Below the pieces are notes generated by a model. That model made no database searches. It was given only the letters and a program-made list of their open reading frames with translations, and had not been told where the DNA came from. A stretch of DNA of 19,761 nucleotides from Theodoxus fluviatilis (Eukaryota; Mollusca; Gastropoda; Cycloneritida; Neritidae), in assembly GCA_034096865.1 (NCBI GenBank), contig JAWQFJ010011921.1:1-19761 (forward strand), written 5' to 3'. Of this stretch, positions 1 to 8,880 are shown piece after piece. Position 1 is the first letter of the stretch. The number at the start of each line of letters is the position of its first letter. The translations under genes were made by a program, and so were the position numbers.

Positions 1-34
1 GTGGTGGTGGTGGTGGTGGTGGTGGTGGTGGTGG

Positions 35-65
<31 letters not shown>

Positions 66-332
66 AGTGGTGGTGGTGGTGGTGGTGGTGGTGGTGGTGG
101 TGGTGGTGGTGGTGGTGGTGATGGTGGTGGTGGTGGTGGTGGTGGTGGTGGTTGGTGGTGGTGGTAGGTGGTGGTGGTAGGTAGTGGTGGTGGTGGTGGT
201 GGTGGTGGTGGTTGGTGGTGGTGGTGGTGGTTGGTGGTGGTGGTGGTGGTGGTGGTGGTGGTGGTGGTGGTGGTGGTGGTGGTGGTGGTGGTGGTGGTGG
301 TGGTGGTGGTGGTGGTGGTTGGTGGTGGTGGT
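1..332. repeat. GGT/GTG trinucleotide microsatellite
   Basis: About 330 bp of nearly pure GGT repeat, interrupted by single T, A or C changes and by a few added or lost bases near 150-240. It begins at the window edge and may continue beyond it. It lies in the TNPO3 intron after exon 7. Poly-Gly, poly-Val and poly-Trp frames here are artefacts. The G-rich strand is the template strand for TNPO3. Confidence 0.97.
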
Positions 333-545
333 AATAGATTTGGCAGAGGTGATGGAAGTGGTGGTGGTGTTAATGGTAGTAGTGGTAGTGGCAGTGGGGA
401 TGGCAGTGGTCATGGTAGTGGCAGTGATAGTAGTGGTGGTGGTTGTGGTGGTGATGGTAGTGGTGATGATGGTGACAATGATATGAGTGGTGGTGGTAAT
501 GTTGATTGATGGTGTTGGTAGTGGTGGTAATGGCAGTTGTGTTGG
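333..545. repeat. Degenerate GGT-derived low-complexity tract
   Basis: A decayed continuation of the GGT array, with units mixed among ggt, agt, gat and ggc. Stop-free reading is due to composition. Bases 546-788, between it and exon 7, are ordinary intron in which I see nothing. Confidence 0.85.
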
Positions 546-788
546 AGATGGTTAGAGGGGTCCGAAACAAAAGTAGAAGCAGGAGAAGAACATCAAGACC
601 TGGTGAAGTAAAAGCAGCAGAGTGATGATGTAAAGATGTTAATATTCCTTGCCACAGTTTGGCAGCAGTATCATTACAGCCAGCAAGTGTTCTTATGTCA
701 TGTCAAAGATAGTTCCAGACAGAAGCCCACCACAGAACACTGCGCCATCCACTGACCACGAGCTCCAAACCCAGAGGGCGCGACCTAC

Positions 789-929
789 CTGAGTGACCAG
801 GGCGTTGAGGATGGTGGCTGAGTCCTTGCCAAGGCGACGGATGGCAAACCGGATGCACCTGCAGCATCGCTCTATGACGCGTACGTCTCCCTGGTATTTG
901 TCACATGCCTTGGACAGCACTGGCCACAC
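789..929 (-). CDS. TNPO3: TNPO3 exon 7 of the window, with arginine-rich helix
   Basis: This exon has 141 nt, exactly 47 codons (phase 0 at both ends). The peptide begins VWPVLSKACDKY, continues DVRVIERCCRCIRFAIRRLG, and ends ILNALVTQ. It matches vertebrate IWPVLSETL, RIVERCCRCLRFAVRCVGK and PLVTQ. Arginines at exon residues 17, 21, 24, 27 and 31 keep the same spacing as in the vertebrate helix that, as I recall from structural work, contacts phosphoserine in the RS domain of cargo such as SRSF1. All five are kept, so cargo binding is probably conserved (inference). There is an extra Arg at 32. The acceptor is ctactgcag and the donor is CAG|gtaggt. The next exon downstream is not in the remaining 788 bases. 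Confidence 0.95.
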
Positions 930-1093
930 CTGCAGTAGACGGAGAGAAAAAGAGGTAGTACCCATTATGTTCTACTACAACATATCTTTGGCTGACAAGT
1001 TCCAAGTGGTCCCACACTGCTCAAATCCACCTCTTGCTGCCATTCCCATTCCAACCTAGACATCAGCCAAGCCCAGCTGCTTCTCCTGCATCC

Positions 1094-1123
1094 CCCCCAC
1101 CCCCACCCCCACCCCACCCCAAC
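1094..1123. repeat. C-rich low-complexity tract
   Basis: A run of C blocks separated by single A or T (ccccccca, cccccac and similar) in the intron between exons 6 and 7, just before the 24-bp array. Confidence 0.8.
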
Positions 1124-1190
1124 TTTGGTGGTCAGGCAACCACCTGGAGGCATGGCAGTGCTGCTTGCTATTCCCCAGTCTGTGCTGGGT

Positions 1191-2889
1191 AGCATGGGGT
1201 GGTATGGGAATGGCAGCAAGGGGTGGTATGGAAATGGCAGCATGGGTTGGTATGGCAATGGCAGCATGGGGTGGTATGGTACTGGCAGCAAGGGGTGGTA
1301 TGGGAATGGCAGCAAGGGGTGGTATGGCAATGGCAGCAAGGGGTGGTATGGGAATGGCAGCAAGGGGTGGTATGGGAATGGCAGCAAGGGGCAGCATGGG
1401 AATGGCAGCATGGGGTGGTATGGGACTGGCAGCAAGGGGTGGTATGGGACTGGCAGCAAGGGGCAGTATGGGAATGGCAGCAAGGGGCAGTATGGGAATG
1501 GCAGCAAGGGGCAGTATGGGAATGGCAGCAAGGGGCAGTGTGGGTATGGCAGCAAGGGGCAGTGTGGGAATGGCTGCAAGGGGCAGTGTGGGAATGGCTG
1601 CAAGGGGCAGTATGGGAATGGCAGCAAGGGGCAGTATGGGAATGGCAGCAAGGGGCAGTGTGGGAATGGCAGCAAGGGGCAGCATGGGAATGGCAGCAAG
1701 GGGCAGTGTGGGAATGGCAGCAAGGGGCAGTATGGGAATGGCAGCAAGGGGCAGTGTGGGAGTGGCAGCAAGGGGCAGTGTGGGAATGGCAGCAAGGGGC
1801 AGTGTGGGTATGGCAGCAAGGGGCAGTGTGGGAATGGCAGCAAGGGGCAGTGTGGGAATGGCAGCAAGGGCAGTGTGGGAGTGGCAGCAAGGGGCAGTGT
1901 GGGAATGGCAGCAAGGGGCAGTGTGGGTATGGCAGCAAGGGGCAGTATGGCAATGGCAGCAAGGGGCAGTGTGGGTATGGCAGCAAGGGGCAGTGTGGCA
2001 ATGGCAGCAAGGGGCAGTGTGGGTATGGCAGCAAGGGGCAGTATGGCAATGGCAGCAAGGGGCAGCATGGGAATGGCAGCAAGGGGCAGTATGGGAATGG
2101 CAGCAAGGGGCAGTGTGGGAGTGGCAGCAAGGGGCAGTGTGGGAATGGCAGCAAGGGGCAGTGTGGGTATGGCAGCAAGGGGCAGTGTGGGAATGGCAGC
2201 AAGGGGCAGTGTGGGAATGGCAGCAAGGGGCAGTGTGGGAGTGGCAGCAAGGGGCAGTGTGGGAATGGCAGCAAGGGGCAGTGTGGGTATGGCAGCAAGG
2301 GGCAGTATGGCAATGGCAGCAAGGGGCAGTGTGGGTATGGCAGCAAGGGGCAGTGTGGCAATGGCAGCAAGGGCAGTGTGGGTATGGCAGCAAGGGGCAG
2401 TATGGCAATGGCAGCAAGGGGCAGTATGGCAATGGCAGCAAGGGGCAGTGTGGGTATGGCAGCAAGGGGCAGTGTGGCAATGGCAGCAAGGGGCAGTGTG
2501 GGTATGGCAGCAAGGGGCAGTATGGCAATGGCAGCAAGGGGCAGTGTGGGTATGGCAGCAAGGGGCAGTGTGGCAATGGCAGCAAGGGGCAGTGTGGGAA
2601 TGGCAGCAAGGGGCAGTGTGGGAATGGCAGCAAGGGGCAGTATGGCAATGGCAGCAAGGGGCAGTATGGCAATGGCAGCAAGGGGCAGTATGGCAATGGC
2701 AGCAAGGGACAGTATGGCAATGGCAGCAAGGGGCAGTATGGCAATGGCAGCAAGGGGCAGTATGGCAATGGCAGCAAGGGGCAGTATGGCAATGGCAGCA
2801 AGGGGCAGTATGGCAATGGCAGCAAGGGGCAGTGTGGGAATGGCAGCAAGGGGCAGTGTGGGAATGGCAGCAAGGGGCAGTATGGGAAT
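1191..2889. repeat. 24-bp minisatellite A, about 71 units
   Basis: A tandem array with unit ggcagcaaggggcagt followed by gtgggaat, with point variants. About 71 units fit in 1.7 kb. The first dozen use ggtggt where later ones use ggcagt. Two units have lost one G (near 1868 and 2370), which moves the frame. Variant units (gggaat, gggtat, ggcaat, gggagt) recur in ordered strings, and eight successive units near 2640-2830 carry the same ggcaat variant, a sign of recent local expansion. Because 24 is a multiple of three, several frames stay open for over 500 codons on both strands; these are not genes. It lies inside the TNPO3 intron between exons 6 and 7. Confidence 0.97.
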
Positions 2890-3224
2890 GTCTGAAAGGG
2901 GAGAGTTTTATGTTTGGGGACAGATTTCTCATTTTTCATGTCCTATGTTGTCCAGCACCACCCAGCCCTGTTCAATCCTGCCCTGCTCATTGATAACCAC
3001 TATATACAGGCTTTAAAAAACTTTTTTAAAGAATGAAATAATCAATTCAAAGCTGAATTTACAATATCCTGGTTAATTCAAAGTTGGATTTTATTTTGCA
3101 AGTATGAAGCACATAACTGGGGAAAAAAAATCCTGAAAATGTCATAAAATTAGCATATCTCATGAAAAGTTACGGACAGAACATCACAATGATGAACCAT
3201 TTTCATGGAACTTGCCAAATCTTA
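2890..3224. other. Unique AT-rich intron sequence
   Basis: Plain intron between two tandem arrays. No splice-bounded frame, RNA gene or repeat was recognised. Confidence 0.6.
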
Positions 3225-3520
3225 ACTGGACTGGAAAGGAGATCTATAGTAATCTTACAAAACTGGACTGGAAAGGAGATCTATAGTAATCTTACAAAAC
3301 TGGACTGGAAAGGAGATCTATAGTAATCTTACAAAACTGGACTGGAAAGGAGATCTATAGTAATCTTACAAAACTGGACTGGAAAGGTGATCTATAGTAA
3401 TCTTACAAAACTGGACTGGAAAGGTGATCTATAGTAATCTTACAAAACTGGACTGGAAAGGTGATCTATAGTAATCTTACAAAACTGGACTGGAAAGGAG
3501 ATCTATAGTAATCTTACAAA
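3225..3520. repeat. 37-bp tandem array, exactly 8 units
   Basis: The unit starts actggactggaaaggagat and continues ctatagtaatcttacaaa. Starts are at 3225, 3262, 3299, 3336, 3373, 3410, 3447 and 3484. The units are almost identical. The visible variation is one A/T change: units 1-4 and 8 read ggagatc, units 5-7 read ggtgatc. Such uniformity points to recent expansion. It is intronic, between TNPO3 exons 6 and 7. Confidence 0.97.
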
Positions 3521-3678
3521 ACAGAACATAGGGAATTATGCTCTTTTCGTTCACGTTTTGGGAGGGTGCTATACAGCCTGTAAATTTTTGCAGGCTGAAT
3601 GACTGGTATCAAAGGGCCAAATATCCATGGCCCTGTACCCCGACTTTGTTCCTGGCTACGGCACACAACCAGCCTTAC

Positions 3679-3739
3679 CTCCATGATGACTGGTTGGCAG
3701 GGGTGAGCCTGTCCATTGTTGACAATGGGATTAGTGTAC
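3679..3739 (-). CDS. TNPO3: TNPO3 exon 6 of the window
   Basis: This small exon has 61 nt: one base completing an Arg codon, then 20 codons, ending in phase 0. The peptide is YTNPIVNNGQAHPCQPVIME. The vertebrate TNPO3 counterpart is nearly identical (TNPIVENGQ, HPCQKVI). The acceptor is gtgtgttcag and the donor is GAG|gtaagg. The near-identity over so short an exon and the perfect phase fit with its neighbours make this one of the surest exons in the window. A 37-bp tandem array lies about 160 bp downstream in the transcript direction. Confidence 0.95.
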
Positions 3740-3798
3740 CTGAACACACAAGCACACACTGAAGGAAATGCACTCAAATGTGTTGCTAAGACTAACAT

Positions 3799-4627
3799 GA
3801 AGGGCAAAGCCCATATGACTCACATGCTTGATCTTGACCTTTATATGACCTTCACCTTCAGGTGACCTTCAAGGTCAAGGTCAAACAACTAAACCTACCA
3901 ATGACATCATACACTAAGAAATGCTTTACACATTTTTCCTACCAAAATACATGTGACCTTGACCCAAGGTCAAGGTCATCCAAAGTCATGCAACACAAAC
4001 CTGTTAATTCAAGACATAGGAAGCACAATGGTGCTTATTGGCACTTTCTACCATGAGATATGGTCACTTTTAGTGGTTCACTACCCCATTTTGGTCACAT
4101 TTAATAAGGTCAAAGTGACCTTGACCTTGATGATATGTCACCAAATGTGTCTCATGATGAAAGTATAACATGTGCCTCACATAATTATTAAGTTTGAAAC
4201 AGTTATCTTCCATAGTTCAGGGTCAAGGTCGCTTCAAAATATGTATACAATCCAACTTTGAAGAGCTCCGGTGACCTTGACCTTGAAGCAAGGTCAACCA
4301 AATTGCTATCAAAAGATAGGGATTACTTTGCCCTATATACCATTTATAGGTGAGGTATCCAATCTCAAAAACTTCAAAGAAAATTGAGAAAATGTGAAAA
4401 ATGGCTGTTTTTTAGACAACATTTATGGCCCCTGCGACCTTGACCTTGAAGCAAGGTCAAGTCACTACGCATGTTTTTTGAGGCCTTGTCATCATACACC
4501 ATCATGCCACATTTGATATTGATAGACGTAATAGTCTCCGAGAAAAATCCAACGTTAAAGTTTTCGGACGCCCGGACGGACGAAACGGGTGAGTACATAG
4601 ACTCACTTTTGCTTCGCATGCGAGTCA
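3799..4627. mobile_element. Interspersed repeat with TGACCTTGA motifs, copy 1
   Basis: An 829-bp non-coding repeat with a second copy at 11145-11977. It begins gaagggcaaagccc, then gactcacatgc, and ends gcatgcgagtca, so its ends form a short imperfect inverted repeat. A hairpin formed by gactcac and its complement lies at the 3' end of both copies. It is full of TGACCTTGA/TCAAGGTCA sequences (about nine exact). It also holds two copies of TGACCTTGAAGCAAGGTCA, an inverted repeat with 8-bp arms and a 3-bp centre, at 4279-4297 and 4441-4459. No transposase or reverse transcriptase is visible. A non-autonomous DNA element is likely; a Helitron-like element is possible. It lies in the TNPO3 intron between exons 5 and 6. 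No clear target duplication was found, so the borders are approximate. Confidence 0.8.
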
Positions 4628-4690
4628 AAAACGAACTTAACAGACCGAAAGGGGGAAATAGATATCAATACTGAGAAAATGGAGAGAATG

Positions 4691-4729
4691 CCCCCCCCCC
4701 CCTCTCTTTCTCTCTCACAACACACACAC

Positions 4730-4813
<84 letters not shown>
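4691..4813. repeat. Poly-C, TC and CA microsatellite
   Basis: Twelve C residues, then a short TCTCTC stretch, then about 90 bp of nearly pure CA repeat. It is intronic, about 150 bp from exon 5. Confidence 0.97.
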
Positions 4814-4815
<2 letters not shown>

Positions 4816-4965
4816 GCCTAGTGAAAGGAAAAGAAGACATATTAGCCAATTTATGGAAGGTGCAGAGATCATCTTCAAACACATATGATTAGACTTGAAT
4901 AGTCATTCCATTGGAACACACTCTAAAGGCTGAATCTGAGGGAAAGCCAAGACACGAACACCCAC

Positions 4966-5051
4966 CTAAAGATGGCTGCCAGCCTGTCCAGCCACATGAT
5001 GGGGTCATTGGCAGACCCCTGGACAAGAGCTTCTCCGTCCTTGACCAGAAG
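4966..5051 (-). CDS. TNPO3: TNPO3 exon 5 of the window
   Basis: This exon has 86 nt: 28 codons plus two bases (phase 0 start, phase 2 end). The peptide is LLVKDGEALVQGSANDP, then IMWLDRLAAIF with the split Arg codon. It matches vertebrate LLSQEPSNG, SSDPTVFLDRLAVIFR, with a slightly longer acidic linker. The acceptor is tccatccacag and the donor is TTTAG|gtgggt. The large 24-bp minisatellite starts only about 57 bp upstream of the acceptor (plus coordinate 5110), so little unique intron is left for the branch point and pyrimidine tract. Even so, the acceptor itself looks intact. Confidence 0.92.
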
Positions 5052-5109
5052 CTGTGGATGGACAAGACACACATCAGTTTGAGGATGCAGGGGTCTATCA
5101 GGTGGGTGG

Positions 5110-7682
5110 GTGTCTCTTCCAGCAGTATCTATCGTGTCTCTTCCAGCAGTATCTATCGTGTTTCTTCCAGCAGTATCTATCGTGTGTCTCTTCCAGCAGT
5201 ATCTATCGTGTCTCTTCCAGCAGTATCTATCGTGTCTCTTCCAGCAGTATCTATCGTGTTTCTTCCAGCAGTATCTATCGTGTCTTCCAGCAGAATCTAT
5301 CGTGTTTCTTCCAGCAGTATCTATCGTGTCTCTTCCAGCAGTATCTATTGTGTCTCTTCCAGCAGTATCTATCGTGTCTCTTCCAGCAGTATCTATCGTG
5401 TCTCTTCCAGCAGTATCTATCATGTCTCTTCCAGCAGTATCTATCGTGTCTCTTCCAAGCTTGAATCTATCGTGTCTCTTCCAGCAGTATCTATCGTGTC
5501 TCTTCCAGCAGTATCTATCGTGTCTCTTCCAGCAGTATCTATCGTGTCTCTTCCAGCAGTATCTATCGTGTTTCTTCCAGCAGTATCTATCATGTCTCTT
5601 CCAGCAGTATCTATCGTGTCTCTTCCAGCAGTATCTATCATGTCTCTTCCAGCAGTATCTATCGTGTCTCTTCCAGCAGTATCTATCGTGTCTCTTCCAG
5701 CAGAATCTATCGTGTTTCTTCCAGCAGTATCTATCGTGTCTCTTCCAGCAGTATCTATTGTGTCTCTTCCAGCAGTATCTATCGTGTCTCTTCCAGCAGT
5801 ATCTATCGTGTCTCTTCCAGCAGTATCTATCATGTCTCTTCCAGCAGTATCTATCGTGTCTCTTCCAAGCTTGAATCTATCGTGTCTCTTCCAGCAGTAT
5901 CTATCGTGTCTCTTCCAGCAGTATCTATCGTGTCTCTTCCAGCAGTATCTATCGTGTCTCTTCCAGCAGTATCTATCGTGTTTCTTCCAGCAGTATCTAT
6001 CATGTCTCTTCCAGCAGTATCTATCGTGTCTCTTCCAGCAGTATCTATCGTGTCTCTTCCAGCAGTATCTATCGTGTCTCTTCCAGCAGTATCTATCGTG
6101 TCTCTTCCAGCAGTATCTATCATGTCTCTTCCAGCAGTATCTATCGTGTCTCTTCCAGCAGTATCTATCGTGTCTCTTCCAGCAGTATCTATCGTGTCTC
6201 TTCCAGCAGTATCTATCGTGTCTCTTCCAGCAGTATCTATCGTGTCTCTTCCAAGCTTGAATCTATCGTGTCTCTTCCAGCAGTATCTATCGTGTCTCTT
6301 CCAGCAGTATCTATCGTGTCTCTTCCAGCAGTATCTATCGTGTCTCTTCCAGCAGTATCTATCGTGTCTCTTCCAGCAGTATCTATCGTGTCTCTTCCAG
6401 CAGTATCTATCGTGTCTCTTCCAAACTTGAATCTATCGCGTCTCTTCCAGCAGTATCTATCGTGTCTCTTCCAGCAGTATCTATCGTGTCTCTTCCAGCA
6501 GTATCTATCGTGTCTCTTCCAGCAGTATCTATCGTGTCTCTTCCAGCAGTATCTATCGTGTCTCTTCCAGCCTATCGTGTCTCTTCCAGTAGTATCTATC
6601 GTGTCTCTTCCAGCAGTATCTATCGTGTCTCTTTCAGCAGTATCTATCGTGTTTCTTCCAGCAGTATCTATCGTGTCTCTTCCAGCAGTATCTATCGTGT
6701 CTCTTCCAGCAGTATCTATCGTGTCTCTTCCAGCAGTATCTATCGTGTCTCTTCCAGCAGTATCTATCGTGTCTCTTCCAGCAGTATCTATCGTGTCTCT
6801 TCCAGCAGTATCTATCGTGTCTCTTCCAGCAGTATCTATCATGTCTCTTCCAGCAGTATCTATCGTGTCTCTTCCAGCAGTATATATCGTGTCTCTTCCA
6901 GCAGTATCTATCGTGTCTCTTCCAGCAGTATCTATCGTGTCTCTTCCAGCAGTATCTATCGTGTCTCTTCCAAGCTTGAATCTATCGTGTCTCTTCCAGC
7001 AGTATCTATCGTGTCTCTTCCAGCAGTATCTATCGTGTCTCTTCCAGCAGAATCTATCGTGTCTCTTCCAGCAGTATCTATCGTGTCTCTTCCAGCAGTA
7101 TCTATCGTGTCTCTTCCAGCAGTATCTATCGTGTCTCTTCCAAGCTTGAATCTATCGTGTCTCTTCCAGCAGTATCTATCGTGTCTCTTCCAGCACTATC
7201 TATCGTGTCTCTTCCAAGCTTGAATCTATCGTGTCTCTTCCAGCAGTATCTATCGGGTCTCTTCCAGCAGTATCTATCGTGTCTCTTCCAGCAGTATCTA
7301 TCTCTTCCAAGCTTGAATCTATCGTGTCTCTTCCAGCAATATCTATCGTGTCTTCCAGCAGAATCTATCGTGTCTCTTCCAGCAGTATCTATCGTGTCTC
7401 TTCCAAGCTTGAATCTATCGTGTCTCTTCCAGCAGTATCTATCGTGTCTCTTCCAGCCTATCGTGTCTCTTCCAGTAGTATCTATCGTGTCTCTTCCAGC
7501 AGTATCTATTGTGTCTCTTCCAGCAGTATCTATCGTGTCTCTTTCAGCAGTATCTATCGTGTCTCTTCCAACAGTATCTATCGTGTCTCTTCCAGCAGTA
7601 TCTATCGTGTCTCTCTTCCAGCAGTATCTATCGTGTCTCTTCCAAGCTTGAATCTATCGTGTCTCTTCCAAGCTTGAATCTA
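5110..7682. repeat. 24-bp minisatellite B, about 107 units
   Basis: A tandem array with unit tctatcgtgtctcttccag followed by cagta, unrelated in sequence to minisatellite A although the length is the same. Some units are 26 bp and carry AAGCTTGAA in place of AGCAGTA; AAGCTT occurs near 5457, 5867, 6253, 6972, 7142, 7216, 7309, 7405, 7643 and 7670, with a variant at 6423. A shortened unit (ccagcctatcg) followed by ccagtagtat occurs at about 6567 and again at about 7454, so longer blocks have been duplicated. Long Ser/Leu-rich and Asp/Thr-rich frames are artefacts of the unit length. The array fills most of the TNPO3 intron between exons 4 and 5 and starts about 57 bp from exon 5. Confidence 0.97.
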
Positions 7683-7866
7683 GCAGGAAAGGTCTCAAAC
7701 AAGCTGCTCTCCATCTTAGAAATTCTGACTTGGAATTACATACAGAAAAGAGAAGAGACAAAGAAAACAGAAAGGCTAATAGACAATCACAAAGACATAC
7801 ATATGTGAGCACATGCACACACTCATGCATATATGCATACAAGATGTGCAAAAATGTATGCACACA

Positions 7867-7904
<38 letters not shown>

Positions 7905-8145
7905 CAGATCAAAGTCAACAATGATACAGAGATATCTAAATGAAATGGAGAAATCCAGAAACAAGATGCCAAGATAAATGACATTGCATATACAGGGCAT
8001 AAGACTGAGAAACAAGCAATGAGAACAACAAAACATCAACCACTTATTGAGGATAAGACGAAACACTGAATGACTAAGTAAGAAGTCCTCTCTCCACCCC
8101 ACACAACTGAAGTCAGGTGGAGTGGAACCAGGTTCCCAATCTCAC
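7683..8145. other. Intron sequence with a CA microsatellite
   Basis: Ordinary intron between minisatellite B and exon 4. It contains a CA repeat at 7861-7902 with one T interruption. Nothing else was recognised. Confidence 0.7.
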
Positions 8146-8237
8146 CTCGCTGAGTGGTTTGACTTGGAAAGAGCACAGCTCTCTCAGACCCTCGGTCACC
8201 TGGGTGTGTTCCAGTCGCCCCAGAATTGTTGACGTGC
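8146..8237 (-). CDS. TNPO3: TNPO3 exon 4 of the window
   Basis: This exon has 92 nt: two bases that complete a Gly codon, then 30 codons, ending in phase 0. The peptide is GTSTILGRLEHTQVTEGL, then RELCSFQVKPLSE. It matches the vertebrate TNPO3 segment with GTALVLARL, ITECLSELCS and VQV, directly after the LLKG of the previous exon. The acceptor is tgtctttgcag and the donor is GAG|gtgaga. The exon is short and does not show as a frame of its own; it was found by reading the minus strand for the expected continuation. The intron upstream of it (8238-12862) holds the piggyBac-like element. The intron downstream (5052-8145) is mostly minisatellite. Confidence 0.9.
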
Positions 8238-8769
8238 CTGCAAAGACAAGTCCACAAATGTTTCATCTCCTGTACAGTCAGTATTCTTCCCTCAAAAACC
8301 CTCACAAAACTAGCTATTCCTTTCCCCTGATTCTGCACACCTGATCTACGTTTCTCACACATCAAAGAGCCTGATAAGTTAGAGTTCAAATGTGCACTGG
8401 GTTCTATAACCAGATCCGGCTGCACTGGGTTTTATCCTGTGAAACATTACAATAATATCTCCTGGCAAGTAAAAAAATCCCAAAATGATGTAGAATGTCC
8501 CATAATGTCTTTCTCCATTTCTCGCTGCAGTTCCCATGCCAAACTAGCAGGCAGTTATGCTCTAGCTGATCTCTCCCATGTTTCCTTCCTCTGCCTCAGT
8601 TTTCAATTCACCAATCAAGGGACGAACTTGTTGCCCACATGGCTATTGAATATAGAACACGAAATTCACGGGGAAAACTGGAGAGCTAATGCATATCTCT
8701 GCTGACACAGCAAGGAGCTGTATGGCAATGGCAGCTTGGCTTCAGCATAGCATTATAAGACATCGTCCA
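8238..8769. other. Intron sequence with one stray minisatellite-A-like unit
   Basis: Unique intron before the piggyBac-like element. At 8708-8735 the bases cagcaaggagctg, then tatggcaatggcagc, look like one diverged unit of minisatellite A, about 6 kb away from the array. Nothing else was recognised. Confidence 0.55.
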
Positions 8770-8857
8770 TTAACCCTCGGAGTGCCATGATAACTGTCGC
8801 GATACGACAAGGGGGTGAAATTGGAAAGAGATCGAGAAGAAATGTATTATTAGCGTC

Positions 8858-8880
8858 ATGAGTCATGAGCGTGACGTAAT
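8858..8880. promoter_or_regulatory. AP-1-like site next to a CRE-like site
   Basis: ATGAGTCAT at 8858-8866 is a perfect AP-1 type bZIP site. Six bases on, TGACGTAAT at 8872-8880 resembles a CREB/ATF site. Both lie about 80 bp inside the left end of the piggyBac-like element. Function is inferred from motif match only. Confidence 0.35.

Noticed and set aside
965..3016. Overlapping open frames of 576 to 655 codons on both strands (Gly/Ser/Gln-rich, His/Cys/Pro-rich)
   Set aside because: They are translations of a 24-bp tandem array inside a TNPO3 intron; every frame stays open because the unit is eight codons without a stop.
4911..7677. Frames reading SLPAVSIV, LFQQYLSC and IDTAGRDT repeats
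   Set aside because: Products of 24-bp minisatellite B; codon pattern is dictated by the repeat and no family is recognisable.
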